This document shows, one piece after another, positions 12,479-26,110 of a stretch of 64,000 bases of DNA (positions are counted from its first letter, which is position 1; the number at the start of each line of letters is the position of its first letter). Made by a program: the position numbers and the translations under genes. Source of the stretch: Przewalskia tangutica (lineage: Eukaryota > Streptophyta > Magnoliopsida > Solanales > Solanaceae); assembly GCA_029844215.1 (NCBI GenBank), contig CM056732.1, positions 20,238,001 to 20,302,000 on the forward strand. Direction: 5' to 3'. Under the pieces are notes generated by a model. The model ran no database searches, was not told where the DNA came from, and was given only the letters and a program-made list of their open reading frames with translations.

Positions 12479-14988
12479 CGTGTCACCCTCCACATGCCCA
12501 TGTTGGGCGAGAAAGGTCAAGGCCAAATGGCCAAGTTGACTAAGATTATTGTTGACCACAATCCTAGCCACATATTTGGTTTAATCTAAACCCTTGGATG
12601 TATTATATATATCATACTAGTAGCAAGACAAGATCCAACACTTAGAAAAATATCAAGAATTTGTAGTGCTCATTATAGAGCTCTCGGCCAAGCCCCCACT
12701 TTGAACAAAAAAATTCTTCAATAGTTGTTGATAAATCTCAATATTCAAACCAAGTATCCCTAGTAGTATACTAAGCATAACCAAACACCTAAATCGCGGA
12801 AATATTACGTTAATCCATTAGTCGCAACATGAAACCCTAAGGTGTTCTTCAACTTTGATGTTGGAACTTAAAGAGAAGTTGATTATGAACTTCTAAGGGT
12901 TGCTCGGAGTGGATTGGAACGTAAAGAAGAGGAGCTAAAGTTGCTAAGGATCGACTTTTAATCTTGGATTATATTTGGGCTTATTGAGGTAAAAATCTTT
13001 GTCTTCTTAATGTAATTGATGATTACATGTTATAGTAGTTGATAAATGAGCATGTGATATATAGAATTAAGATTGAAAAGATTTGGACCATGTTGAGATG
13101 TTAAAACCGAAATATGGCATGTTAGCCATTAAAGTTGTTAATTAATTGGGTTGTTAGTTATAATCGTCACATGTTGTACAAGAAAGGACATTTAGTTGTT
13201 ATAATTGTTATAACGTATATAACATGTTGGAGTAACGACTTGGATTAAAGAATTGAAAAAGGACTATATGTTGTATTGTTGTTTGAAGTTGGTTGTGGCC
13301 GAGAATGGCCTTAGAAGTTGGTTAAAAATGGACTAATTAATGGACTAGTTATATATGAATTGTGGGGCAGAATTTTACACGTCCGGCTAGGCGTGTAATC
13401 CTTTTTGGTTAGCTGATTTGTTGAGCCTTAAATGTGACGTATTGGTTATTGATTTCGGGCCTTGAAAAAGGTGGAAAAGTACGTAGAAAGCAGGAAGTCT
13501 TGCGATTTCCGTAGAATAAGAGGCTTTATACTTAGTATTATTCTACCTTAAAAAGCTATAAGTTGATAGACGTATTATGATCATTATAGGTTGACATTCT
13601 ACGTGCGGCATATTCGACTTAGCGAGTGGATTAAGCCGAAGAGGTATGTGGAACATTCCCTATCTTCTTGAGCATGAGTTTTATGAATGTATAGTACGGT
13701 TGACGTACATGTTTTAAATGAATTCGATTTCATTTTGGTATAATTGACTTGAGTAAAAATGTCCAAATTTAGTTGAGTTGGAGAGTTAAACTCACTTGAT
13801 TTTAAAGGATGTAAATGCCTTAGTTTTCAAAAAGACATAAAGTGTTATAATGACTTTATGGGAAGTTAGTTATAACGACTTTATGAAAAGTTAAAAGAGT
13901 GGTTTACTTGATTGATTTAAAAAAAGAGGATAAACAACTTGATTTTAAGAAAAGTATCTTGATTTGAAAAGTGGACATGCCTTGATACTACGGATGTTAG
14001 TATCTTGGGGTTATTATATGAAAAATGTTCTTTTTTTAAAAGAATAGGAGTACGTAGTACTTTGGGTTAAATTCCCGGATTTTACATGATGGCGCCTTAA
14101 GTTTAATTAATGAAAGTTAAATATTGTTAACTTGCATATGTTTGCTTATGATAGCCTCTTTGGTGCAAGTGTTATATTTCTACGTTGTCGTGCCTCTCAT
14201 TGGAGGGTCGGTCATCTTGTTGTGTTTTTTATTTGGACATGCCGACAGTGATAAAGGATTCCACGGGTATGCTTCCACTATATTGCTCCATGGACATGCT
14301 TACACGATAAATGATTCCGTGGGCGTGCGCCTATGATGCGGGTTCGATCCCCGGATGATACTATTATCCATGGAGTAGCTCTCCATGAAGACATGTACCC
14401 GAGATGCAGGATTCCACGGACATGTTATATATATAAACTATACTTTGTGCATGCCGACAGTGATGGAGGATTCCACGGGCACGCTTTGATATTGTGGGCT
14501 TAAGACCCATGGTTAGATTGGCTTAATGATACTACGAGCGGGTGACCATAATTTGATCATAAGCTTCCTATTTCTAAACGGTAAAGTTTACTCTTATTTA
14601 CTTTCATTATTAATAAGGCACAATGTACTGTTAATTTGGTTATCATACATGTCTTCAGCTTTATTTTAGACTATATGATTTCATTAAAGTACTTTCAGTT
14701 TCGCATACTTGGTACATATTTTGTACTGACCACATTTCCTCGAGTTGCGTTAAATGCGCCGGTAGAGGTAAGCAGTTCTTGATCCTCACTCTTAGGATCA
14801 CTGTTCAGCTTTGAGAAGCTCCATTACTCCGGAGGTTCATCTTTTGATACGGATCCATGTTGTTGTAGATTCATGTATATTCAGGGGTATGGCGGGGCCC
14901 TGTCCCGTCACAGTTATTATGTCAAAACTCTTAGAGGTCTGTAGTCATAGTTTGTGGGTTGGACTGGAGAAGGATGTATTTCTTTTGT

Positions 14989-14993
<5 letters not shown>

Positions 14994-15022
<29 letters not shown>
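14994..15022 (+). repeat. (TA)n microsatellite
   Basis: About 14 TA dinucleotides inside the 3' LTR. Confidence 0.95.
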
Positions 15023-15026
<4 letters not shown>

Positions 15027-15173
15027 AAGACGGCCTTGTCGGCTAGCCTGTTTCTTATTCACATTACTGCATGTTTATGAGTTTTATTTATATTCCGTTG
15101 GTTACCTCTGATGTATACATATAAGGGTGTCCAGGTAGGGCACCAGTCACAGACCCGGGATCGGATCGTGACA

Positions 15174-18100
15174 TATATGATGTATATTTAACAAGTCTAA
15201 GTGACCCTAAATCATAAATAACCCGACATATTGGGGGTTAACCCAAAATAATGAAAAATTATTTGAGTTCAACACCGATGGAGTCTACTTCACCGGTAGA
15301 AATCAACGAGTTCAACAATCAATAAACTTCAAATAAAAATCTCGAGAGTTATAACTGGTATATATAACAACTCAAGAATTCAACAAAATTCGATGGTTAT
15401 AGTTTGAATTCCTTGTTCGGCGTTCCTGGTAAAAATGCTGTTTTGAAATAAAAAATACCCCCACAATTACTCTTTGGGCTTATTCCATCCAAGTTTTCAG
15501 ATCGTTCAACGATAATTTAAAAAATTCTGGCACAGATTCAATTCCAACAAGAAGTATTGGCATGAATCATTTTAAGGATAATTAAAGTCTAATAGGTCGA
15601 ATAAGGGTCATCTTTAACCCGAAAATTAAAGTTAAAGATTATTAGGGTCCAATTGATGGAAGGGGTACATATTTAAATGATTTATTGTTGGAAATTTATT
15701 AACGTGGAATAAAGTTTATCCCATTATTTATGACTCGAACAATTGTGGTGTCCCGTACGTCGGAAACGTAGTTTCCACACACACGTGCACACGTTGTACC
15801 AATGATCGTAAATTTTTTAGTGAAAGAGATATTGGTACGTAAGTAAAATATTTGAGACATAGAATGATGGACGGTCGTTGGCCAAATATCGAGTGTTTCA
15901 CGTTGGTAAATGAAGGAAGAAGTGTGCATAGTGTAAAGATTGGAACGGGTCGGAAAGGGTCGCAGAGCCGGGAAGGGCTGCGGCGCCACTGCGGAGCCAC
16001 CACCATCAGGGTCGCGGCGCTTCCGAGGAGAGCCGCGACGCTAATTCCGGCCCAAGTTACTGAAGTCGCGGCGCTAATTCTGTTTCGCCAGGCAGAAAGT
16101 CGAAAACCGAAAATATGACTTTGGAGACCTTTGGACTGCCCTCAATGACATTCATTCCAACATTATTCAGCCATTACTTGGCTGATAAATGACTGTCATT
16201 ACTTGAGTAATTCATTGTCATTTCATGGGTGATTCAATGTCATTACTTGACACTTGAAGAGACTAAATCTTACATTATAAATTGAGGCCTTTGGCTCAAT
16301 TTTCAAACACTTGCAATAAGAAATTCTGAAATACTTCTTCATCTCTAGCTTATGTCAATATTAAAAGTTGTTCAAGAGAAATACTTGAGTTTCCTTTGCT
16401 AAAATGTTAGTAGTTGTTTTATCTTGAGAGACTATTGCCTAAAAACGTAAAATGATATATACGGGGCAATCTTGTCTTAAAGACACAATGTCATCACTCG
16501 ATTCAGCAAAATTCAGATTAAGCGTTGATTCTTGTCTCCAGTTGTTTGTTTAAGATTGTTTATTTCGTTGTATTCTTCGTTTTTCCAATTCATATAATAG
16601 GTGTTTACTATTTTCCGTTTGTTGTATTCATTTTTTTAGATAACATTTCTAATACGTTAAAAACATTTTTAAATCTTTTTCCGAAAGTAAAATATGAAAA
16701 TATAATGTCTGAAAATACAAAATGGAAGTTAAAATTGTCTAACCATTAATTTTTTTTATAAATAAATTACATTTATTAATTATTAGGCATTTAGAGTTTA
16801 TGCATATTTAACTAATTATGATTTATATTTTCATTTCATTTAGTTAAAATTTAATGTGCGCTCAATTCTTTCACGTTAAAACTTGTTTATGGGTTCATGA
16901 GGATCCGAGTGATTTGCATTGTCAGTGCATGTGTTCTTGTGGTGTCCATTGTAAACTAATTTTATGTCCGTAATAAAATGTGAACTAAAATACTCTTAAT
17001 TTGAGTTTTTCTTATGCATATGTATTATATCAGTCCATAATTCCTTCTGTAATGTTAGAGCAACTGTGGTCATTGATGCAGAAAACACCGTTTGTAAAGT
17101 AAATATATTTTTTCCGAGGGGGCTAGTACTATATTATATAAATTTGTGAGTGAGAGCTTTTTGATAATTATTAATATAATAGTAATAGTAAAAAATAATT
17201 GTTGGGATCTATAGCCCAAGTAAAGCGAGGGAGGCTTAGTCCCTGGATATATATGGTTGTTTGAATCATAGCTACTTGATTTTGGGAATAAACATGATTA
17301 CATGATCAAATGCAGACACATCGTAATAGTGACATCAACAGTTTGAAGAATTCCGATTTAAAAAATATCATATGCGGACATATATTAAATTGCTTTTCAC
17401 TCTATCACAAATCATACTGGATTAACCTAATGCAACACTTCTTGCATAATGGACTTCATGGGCAGCCTAAATGACCAGGAATGCTAAATATTAATTTGTA
17501 CCTGTTATTTATATTAAATTAATTAATTTAACTTTAATAATCCAAATATTAAAGTGATGATACATGTCACTAACTCACGTTGTAAGTGATACAAATATGT
17601 GTATAAATCACATGTATTATATTAATTAATTTATTATTTGGTGTCTCGAATCCACCTAATCAGGATGGAATAAATCTTTTTATGTACCAAATCACTCTCC
17701 CTATTTACACTCATATTTTTAGGCTAAAACAATCTTTATACCCAAGTTCATGAACTCTTTGTGTTCTTACATTAAAGCTTTGGCTGTGATTTTTTATTTT
17801 TTCCCTCTCAAAAAGCATATTCAATGTATTTATCCACGTGGAATATTGAGAGCAAATTTTTGAAAGTCAATATTCATTTTATGTCTAAAGATGCTTTGCA
17901 TGCAAGGTGTGTAATAAATAATAGTGAATTCATATTGTATAAGAGATGAATATTATTTTCTATATTTACATGTTTACAAATAGTTATCTCTATCTTTCCC
18001 ATTAACCTAACCATTATAAAATTCAGTTTCGACAAGATTTTTGATATAATCGAAAACATTGATTATTTGCAACTCTGAAATATCCTCAAAATAGACTACG

Positions 18101-19860
18101 ATTTAAACCAAAGTTCCTTATTGTTTAATTGTGTTTGAAACCTCTTCATTCAAATAAATATTTAAATCTTTGAGTCAAAGAAGTAAAAATAACATAATAA
18201 TTAACAAGGAACATAATTATTAATAGGGAAAAGGGACAAAAAAATATCTTTCAAATATGTAAAATTCATAAATATCTATCGGAGTAGAGTTTATTTTAAA
18301 ATAAGCACTTACTCCAAAAGTCTAAAATTTGAGGTTTTTGGAGTAGAGCTTCTTTTGACTTTTTTTTTTTTGTACAAAATTGTTTTTTTATTGATAATAA
18401 AATACCTAACAACTTTTTGATAAAAATTCTATTTCTTTAAGCTCTTTTTAATAAGTTGTACCAAACGGAGCCTAACTCAATGATGCCTCTATTTGATTGA
18501 GTCAAATATACCCTTATTTTACACAAAATTCTAATTAGACGACTAATAGATTAATTAGTGTACTACCACTTCCTTCTCAAATTCATTTAAACGGTTATAT
18601 TTTATCAAACCCAACCACATTTCTTTCCCTTCTTCACCTCTTTTAAATTTACAAAATCTGCTCAATTGGTTTTATTTTTTCTTTAAGTTTGGTAAATTTT
18701 GAGTTAAGTTTAGGCATTTGGAATAATATTGAAGTCATCTTCCTTATTTATTTCTCTCAATTGTTCATTAAATGCCGGAATGTTTCAGTTCTTCACATGA
18801 GTTTGTTTTTTAAGCAATCAGTGGGTTTAATTAATTATGTTATTTTGATGTAATGTAAAGACATTTACTTAAATAATATTTTTAACTTTTTTCCCTTGTG
18901 ACTATAGTATATTGCTTAATTAACTTCTTTACCCACAGAGTTGATTAAAGAAAGAGTCCTACCCAAAAAAATAAAAGAAAGAGAACTACTTCACTATACA
19001 GTCCTCTGGTCCCCATACTAGTAAGCAGAAATTATTTACGCGATAAATCAGTTTATGTAATGCATTTTTTCTTAGTTTGTATAAAAAAGCATAATATATA
19101 TTTTCTTATTTTATAATAATTTAATTTTAACTTTTATCTTTTACGCTTAACGATATGATTTATAACCACACAAATATATTTGACTTGTTTTAGACCACAA
19201 AATTTAAAAATCTTTCTTTATTACTTAAACTCAAACTATATCAATTGAGACGGAGGGAAATAAGTAATAAATGAATTATTATATGATGAATAAAAATGTA
19301 CGAATTGTTATACACTAAATAATATATGAAATATCATTAAATAATATACAAAAAATTTAATATTAATATTATTTAATCGTTAACCAAATCCTGTATAATT
19401 ATATATGTTTTATATACGATTAATTATATATATAATATCAATATGAATTGTATTGTGGTGAAATGATTAATATTATTTTATTTAGTTGCTACTGTACTGG
19501 CCACCGGATAGGGAAATAAAAAAATTATATGTTATTTTCAGATCCATGCAGTCTTATACTATTAAGTTATAGATAATAGTCAATTCAACAAATAAGGAAA
19601 ATGAATTGGTTGGCTAAAACATCTAATCATATATTAGTAGTACTAGGCTAGCCACCACCTCTTAGAACCAATCATCAAGATCTCAAAAAACCAACGGTTT
19701 AGATGAACCAGCTGTCGGTTTCATTATAACCGGTTGTACTGTAGCAAATCATGAATAAAAAAATAGAAAAAGATAATATATCTTGTCTGGATAAAAGATA
19801 AGGCTTTGGTATATTCCTTTTCTCAACCTCTTTCTCTTCATCTTTGTATTATACACTCAG
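15174..19860. other. AT-rich intergenic region upstream of the OXS3-like gene
   Basis: No supported gene. 15950-16085 is a GC-rich patch with repeated GCGGCGC motifs, resembling GC-rich blocks of retrotransposon LTRs at 40340, 47405 and 55990; the flanking 15700-16560 may be an old LTR fragment. A MITE-like end (TTGAGACGGAGGG, 19240-19256) marks a decayed Stowaway-type element. Long A/T tracts and short open frames here show no family resemblance. Confidence 0.6.
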
Positions 19861-19861
19861 T

Positions 19862-19884
19862 TTTCTTTCTCTCTCTCTCTCTAA
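19862..19884 (+). promoter_or_regulatory. CT-rich leader of OXS3-like gene
   Basis: A TTTCTTTCTCTCTCTCTCTC tract about 80 bases before the chosen ATG, a common feature of plant 5' leaders near transcription starts. No convincing TATA box was fixed; ATAATATATC near 19772 is a candidate. Confidence 0.4.
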
Positions 19885-19961
19885 AGTATTACTATATATG
19901 TAAGTCTATATGTATGAACTGTTTAGGTTTCTCTATATGTATCTGTTTTGAAGTGAAAGCT

Positions 19962-22900
19962 ATGTCTATTGCCTTAGAGATGAATAATACAACTGATCGT
20001 CAGATCGAACGGCCAGGATTCGTCCACGGAATGGCCTTTGTTCCGATCTATAAGTCGCCTGATCTAGGCGAGGATGATCGGGCATATTCCTCATCTTCTT
20101 CTTCGATTGGTAGGAACAGTGATGACTCGCCGGCGCCGGGAAGATCTTCATCGGACGGCGACGGCGACGGCGACGGCGAGGAGATTCAGAGTCATTTCAA
20201 ACCGGATGCTCTGAATAATTTGGACTCTTTGGAAGAGGTTTTGCCAATAAAGTATATGTCTTTTACTTTCATTTAATCTAATTTAATTTCTCTGTTAGTT
20301 TTTTAGGTTAAATTATTTAATTTACTCGTATATTTTGATATTAAGATGCTTACTTTTAGTTCCTTAGTACGGAGATTAGGACTGACACTACGATTTTGCG
20401 TGGTTAATGTATTGTGTGTACTCGCTCTCCCATATTAATTGTCATATTCCTCTTAGCAAGAGGCAATTTGACTAATTTTTGGAGCTAAATTGGATTAGAC
20501 TAATTCAATACTGTAAAATTACAAATTAAATATTAAGAACTACACGAAAAATATGGTACGTTGCAATTCTCTCGTATCATATAGTGAAAAAATATATCTT
20601 AAAATGCTGGTCAAAGTTCATGTATGTGACAACTAATATGGGACGGAGAGAGTATTTGTTAACTGATTTGTAGTAGTAACAATTAACTGTGCTTTAGGGC
20701 GTATCTTGGTAATATTTATGACTGAGAGGGAAGTGGACTATAGATATTAAGGAGTCATTTGATTTGAGGATAAGGAATGTTAGTTTCAGTATAAATTTTG
20801 TATTACTTATACAATGTTTAGTTTTAGTATAAAACTTGTATTATTAATATAATCTCCACATAGCATGCAACATTTGGTTTTGGTATTAAACTGTGCTAAA
20901 GTTATGTAGGGTTTAGTGCCAGAAATTAATCGCTGTAATACTTGCGCTGGTTTAACATATACTGGAATGATATAATGTGGAAGAAGAATTTATGTATTAG
21001 CAATAAGAGTTTCTAAATATAAATTGACCTTAAATTAGAGCTATCCATGCATTATTATCCACCACACAACAATTACTTTATTGTAATTCATTGCGAAACA
21101 ATCCAACAACAACATACCCAGTGTAATCCACACAATGGGGTCTGAGGAGGATAAGATGTACACAGATCTTACCTCTACTTTGTGGGGTAGAGAGGTTGTT
21201 TCCGATAGACCCTAAGCTCAAAAGAACGTAATCAATGCAGAAATTCAATAGAAATAAGACAACAAGATGTCACAATAACAAAGAAAATAAAGCAACACCT
21301 AGAAATACACACATAAAAGTATGGATATACACAAAATCTAGATAATACTATAAAAAAGGAAAAGGAGGAGATCAATAGCCCCCTACCCCTCTCACACACA
21401 GTGCGACAAAACTCAATTACCTACTAACCTTCTATCCTAATTCTCGACCTCCAAATCTTCCTATATAGGGTCATGTCCTCAGTCAACTGGAGCTGTGCAA
21501 TGTCTTATCTAATCACCTCTCTCTAGTTCTTCTTCGGACTACCTCTAGCTCTCCTAACTCCTGCTATCGTCAGTCTCTCACACCTTCTAACTGGTGCATC
21601 CTCACACCTCCTCACATGTCTGAACCACCTCAGTCTCGCTTCTCTCATCTTGTCCGCCATTCAGGTGACTCCGACCTTGTTCAGTATAACTTCGTTTCTA
21701 ATCAGGTCTCTTCTAGTATGACCACACATTCATCTTAGCATCCTTATCTCCGATACCTGCATCTTTTGAACGTGGACATTCTTGACTAGTCAACATTCTG
21801 CCCCATATAATAACGCTGGTCTAACCACCGCTCGGTAGAACTTATCTTTCTGCCTAGGCGACAACGTCTTATCACAAGTCACCCCGGGGGCGAGCCTCCA
21901 TTTCATCCACTCTGCTCCAATATATGGTTTGACATCGCAAAACCATCCCTACATCATAATTCTTGACCTATGTAGCACGGACACGCGAGAGGTGTCCGAT
22001 AGGACACGGACACGGACACGCGGAAACGACAATTTTGAAAAATAGGGGACACGACACGGCAGGGACACGGCTGTAAAAATAAATTAAAAAATATTTATAT
22101 ATATATATATATATATAACATATAATATAATATATAAAATACTAAAATTAATATTATTAAAGCTTCACATTCATAAATAAATTATAAATTTAATTCAAAT
22201 TTGTTATATACCAAATAACCAAAATACCAAATTAAATATATACCAAATTAAAAAGAAACATTCATAACAAATTGACAATCAATCAAATATTCAATACATA
22301 ATTTATAAGACCATAGTCCATAAACTAATACATAAGTATGTCCCAAGACCCAAATTCAAATAAATATAAATTTACTTAAAATAAATCAAATAAAATTAAA
22401 ACTAAACTTTTTCTAAAAAAAAAAAAAAATGTCCCTGCCGTGTCCGATTTTTTTTTTTTTGCTGGGAAACGTCCCGGACACATGTCCGAGGCGTGTCAGG
22501 GGCGTTTCGTGTCCGATGAGGTGTCCGACACGGACACCTCACCCTAAATGAAGTGTCCGTGCTTCATAGTTCTTGACTAACTGAATCACAAACCTAACAA
22601 TCCATAAGAACTTTATAAGTGACTACTGGTACTGTGTGTATCTCTGTGTGGCTCTTTTGCATGTATAAAGAACTGAGGAGTGGTTACATGTTTCCCTGGG
22701 CTCGTCTTAGTCTTGAGAGGTCAGCTATATAACTAAGCTTCATTTTTAAGGTAATGGATTTGGTAGCTTGGGGTGGGACTTGTTTATTTGTGCCATTTTG
22801 TTTAGTGAAAGAAAAATCCGAAAGTTTACTTTTTGTTCCCCCAATTATTCAGCTTTATTTCATGTAGCATGGTGTATACCTTGTACCTGAAAAGTAATTT

Positions 22901-24556
22901 GGAGCTAGTTCTGGAGCGTGGCCTGACCTATGCTTGCAATCTTATTGGAGAAGTTGTTTTGAATGTGAATGATGTTTCATAAGTACTAGGGAAGTATCAT
23001 GATCGTCCAATAAGAAGGGTTTGATACGTTTGATAAAAAACCATTATCAACAGAAATTGACGAATTCTTAACTTTAACTAATGAATTTGGTTACAGACCA
23101 ACATTGAGTTTAAATTTGAAAGACCTCACGAATAATCTCATTACCTTCCTGAGCAAGATCACGTCCTTCATTTTGAGCTTGTACACATTAGCTACGACAC
23201 CTGGCGCATTACCCCAAGTAGGGGTGTACATGGACCGAGTTTCTCAAATACCAAACCAAACCAATTGTGTTGGATTTTCTAAATTTATAAACCAAACCAA
23301 CAAAATTCGGGTTTTTCAATTTTGGATTTTGCGGTTTTCTCGGGTTCGGATTTTTTCCGATAAAGTCTTCATACAAAACATATAACTTGTGCTTCGACTA
23401 TTTCTTTAGTCTTAGTAAGATACAACTATGTAATTAAGGTGTTTTCTAAGAAAATGACACGACATTGTACCAAAATATTCAACAAATCTTAATCTAAAAG
23501 TACGGCTAATTATTAATTACATGATTATATATTAAAGAAAAATTAAATTTAGTTATGTTGTTTCACTGTCTAACCAATGCAAAACTAATAAGTAGTACAT
23601 AGTAATAGATATCCAACATTATTATTATTCTTAGTGTTAGAATTGAATTTTTTTTGTTAGCATTAGTATTGATTTGGGCTTTATTTGAGTTACTAACATC
23701 AATGAGCTATAAAACTTATTGTACCATTAAAAGTTCTAAGTTCAAGCTTGAAATAATATGTTTAAAAGGCAAAAACTATGAAAAAACTTAAGAAATATTT
23801 ATAAATTACATTATAAATAAATGTTTGTATAAAATATTTTAAAAATAGTATACATGTACTTTCGGGTTGGTTTGATTTTTTTGGTTAAAACCAAACCAAA
23901 CCACTTATGGTCGGATTTATTTTTCCAATACCAAACCACTAGTCTCTGAGAATGTGGATCTTCTGGAGAATGAAAAGAAGGATGCAGGAGTCAAATTGGA
24001 CAGATTTATAGCTTCTTATAGATGTTTTATGAGCAATCTATTAGTCTTAATTTTCTCAGTGTTCTAATTGTGCTCGCTGCCATGTTTCAGGAGGGGCATA
24101 TCAAGTTTTTATGTTGGTAAATCGAAATCTTATACTAGTCTAGCAGATGCAGCATCATGTTCCTCGCTTAAAGATATGGTCAAGCCGGAGAATGCATACA
24201 CTAGGAAACGCAAGAACCTGCTTGCTCATAGCAATTTCTTTGACAAGAATCGGAATCACTTCCCAAGAAATAATAGCGGTGGGTTGTACAAGAGACCAAT
24301 AAACTCTAGAAGCTCATTAGCTCTTGGTGCAACCTCAAGCTGCTCTGAGAGCAATAATAGTTCCGAGTCTTTGAACTCAAATGCATCGTCACCTCGTTTC
24401 TCTCTTCCTCCTCTGCCTCCACAATCAAGAAGATATAGCAATGAGTCCTCATCATCACCTCCGGAACAGAAGCTTAGTGCATGGAGGTCTTTCTCGTTAT
24501 CGGATCTGCAAGGGTCTGCTGCTGCAACTCCCAGCCTAATGGGCATAAAGGAGTAG
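19962..24556 (+). CDS. OXIDATIVE STRESS 3-like protein (two exons: 19962-20251, 24091-24556)
   Basis: A 251-residue plant protein of the OXS3 family, nuclear proteins linked in Arabidopsis to tolerance of heavy metals and oxidative stress; the biochemical role is not settled. Exon 1 ends in AA before GTATATG and exon 2 starts after TGTTTCAG; the junction codon is AAG and splicing rebuilds the family core LEEVLPIKRGISSFY, followed by GKSKSYTSLADA and KPENAYTRKRKNLLA. Upstream sits the serine-rich SSSSSIGRNSDD motif (about residues 43-57) and an Asp-Gly repeat from a GGCGAC microsatellite (20152-20178). The C-terminus is Ser/Pro-rich. The ATG at 19962 is chosen as the one nearest the conserved part; ATG 19911 is in frame and would add 17 residues. 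It looks intact. Family resemblance is from the motif; which paralogue is unknown. Confidence 0.88.
20421..20652. mobile_element. Stowaway-type MITE, TSD TA
   Basis: 232 bp with terminal inverted repeats: left CTCGCTCTCCCATATTAATTG, right (reverse complement) CTCTCTCCGTCCCATATTAG. The ends match the CTCCCTCCGT consensus of Tc1/mariner-derived Stowaway elements, with a 4-base loss at the left. TA dinucleotides flank both ends (20419-20420 and 20653-20654). Confidence 0.75.
21104..21950 (-). pseudogene. 5'-truncated RTE-type LINE with SINE-like 3' tail
   Basis: On the minus strand the C-terminal end of a LINE reverse-transcriptase ORF reads KTLSPRQKDKFYRAVVRPAL, then REARLRWFRHV and ARGSPKKN, with several stops. 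These are hallmark motifs of plant RTE LINEs. The 3' untranslated end, at the left, carries the conserved tail GTTTCCGATAG...TGGGGT...ACACTGGGTATGTTGTTG that is also used by Solanaceae TS-type SINEs. The 5' part is missing (truncation before about 21950). It lies antisense inside the OXS3-like intron. Confidence 0.85.
21968..22569. mobile_element. hAT-type MITE with 8-bp TSD TTCTTGAC
   Basis: 602 bp bounded by 17-bp inverted repeats, left CTATGTAGCACGGACAC, right (reverse complement) CTATGAAGCACGGACAC, flanked by perfect 8-bp duplications TTCTTGAC at 21960-21967 and 22570-22577. Eight-base duplications point to the hAT superfamily. Both ends hold many copies of GGACACG/CGTGTCC in both orientations (21975-22075 and 22430-22560), so it can fold into an extended hairpin; the middle is AT-rich and non-coding. 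Confidence 0.9.
23221..23939. mobile_element. Candidate non-autonomous element with ACCAAACC-rich ends
   Basis: Starts GGGGTGTACATGGACCGAG and has many copies of AAACCAAACC near the left end, with GGTTTGATTTTTTTGGTT and AAACCAAACCAAACC near the right. This resembles common Solanaceae elements that begin GGGTGTACA. The right terminus and target duplication are not clear. Confidence 0.45.
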
Positions 24557-25611
24557 AGAAGATATCTTAACAGTAACTTAATTTTGTGTCACCCTATGAA
24601 CCTGACTTCAGATAGGTTTCAATGGAGGTTGGCTTATTTTAGCAGTTATAGGCTTCAGTTTCTGGCCCTGCCTCTGTAATTATTCCTCAAGGCATAATAC
24701 CAAAGTCTTGGCATCTTTAGAATGTAATTGCTTCTGCTTACTTCTTAACCTTTGGGTTTCCTCTGTATCCTGTTGTATAATTCAATGTGTTTGCCTAATT
24801 TAGAGATTTTATGTTTCAGTTTTTAGTTCAGTTTGTTGCCTGCTTAATTTGTAGATTATCTTTTTAGGTGTATTCTCTCAATTTACACTAACTTTATGAG
24901 ATCTGCATTTGTCTGGATTGGGACCTCCTTTTTCCCCTCTTATTCAACTCCGGAGTGGGTATACTATATTGCCAGATTATGTATCACGTGAGTAGTGGCT
25001 AAACCATGTTGCTCCCTCATTTGCAGGGAGGAGACCTGGCCTTACTACCTTGGTAGGTAGAACGGCTTTTTCCGGAGGAGGAGACCTGGTGGCCATGAGA
25101 ATAAAAGAAGAGGATAGTTGGTTCTTGCTTGCAGACATGATCCCCACATGCTTACACTAGGTATAGGCTTGAGCATGCTTTTTAGAACTAATCTTGATGA
25201 GACCCGATTATTGTTCTTTGATCATATTCACTTGTTGGTCAGTGTGGGTTAGTTATACGGACAAGATTGTGGCGTTGTGTTGTGGTTGGCGAGTAGAGCA
25301 TTGGATTGCCAGCTTGAGACGTTCAAAGGTATGAGCCTAAACCAGACGCTGTGGAGGGTAACATGCCGACTGATTGTTATCCATGGAAAAGTTGGTTTCC
25401 AGATTTTGGCTTAGTAGCTTTTAACTTGAGCAGAGTAAACGAATGAATAAATAAAATATTAATAGACGGAGATATGAGATCTTCTAAATGATCAAAAACA
25501 AATTCCAATCGGGCTACCCATTTGTGGGTGTGCGTAGCATACTAATTGAGTTCGGATCAAGCATGTCTAAGAATAATCACAGTGGTAGCATATGAGAATA
25601 ATATGTTGTGT
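24557..25611. other. 3' region of OXS3-like gene and unassigned sequence
   Basis: The 3' untranslated region probably extends to about 24800 (candidate polyadenylation context GTATAATTCAATG near 24774); no canonical AATAAA was seen. From 24870 to 25611 nothing recognisable was found. Confidence 0.5.
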
Positions 25612-26110
25612 GCCATGAGAGAGGTGACAAATTCAGCTCAAATTCATTCGAACCCCCTAATCTGCCCAAGTTTTAATGGGTTGGGCATGGGCTATATTAC
25701 AAATGGGCTAAGTTTGGGCACAACTCATCTTAACCCATGACAAAAGCTAGCCCAAAATCAACCCATGAAACAACCCAAACTCAACCTATCACTATTCAAC
25801 TTTAATCCTAGTAATTTGATTCTTTTATAACCAATGATCATTCAAATGAAAAAAATATAGTAAAATATTCCAAAATCGACCTTCCTCATCTTATTTATAA
25901 CATGTGTTAAATATCATAAACTCACTCGATAACTTTTTATGCTACATATCACGCGCAATCCTTTGCAGTCTCTTTAAAATAGAGAAATTTGTAAATACAT
26001 TATTCTTCTGATATTGGAAAATTAAATTAAGTCACATTATAATATTAAATTTGATCAAATAGTTCATACACAGGCTCAAATGGAATGCCAACAAGAGGAG
26101 CATACATTTC

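Larger units (their letters stand above)
12161..15173 (+). repeat. 3' LTR of second Tekay/Del-type element
   Basis: Begins with a mutated terminus (TTTTAAACCCCG where the family has TGTTACACCCCG) right after the poly-G tract and ends GGATCGTGACA. About 3.0 kb. It shares the family landmarks: GGGTGACACGTGTCACCCTC near 12470, GTGGGGCAGAATTTTACACG near 13363, TTACTCTCA/TTACTTTCATT near 14590, and GGGTGTCCAGGTAGGGCACC near 15125. It closes the element whose pol is at 4688-12021. Confidence 0.88.
20252..24090 (+). other. Large intron (3.8 kb) of the OXS3-like gene
   Basis: GT (20252-20253) to AG (24089-24090). It hosts at least four transposable-element fragments. 20660-21100 and 22578-23220 are AT-rich with nothing assignable beyond a possible MITE scrap near 20750-21000. 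Confidence 0.88.

Noticed and set aside
15699..16118. Three overlapping frames on both strands near the GC-rich patch
   Set aside because: Frames are open only because of GC richness and few stops; no family resemblance and no conserved start.
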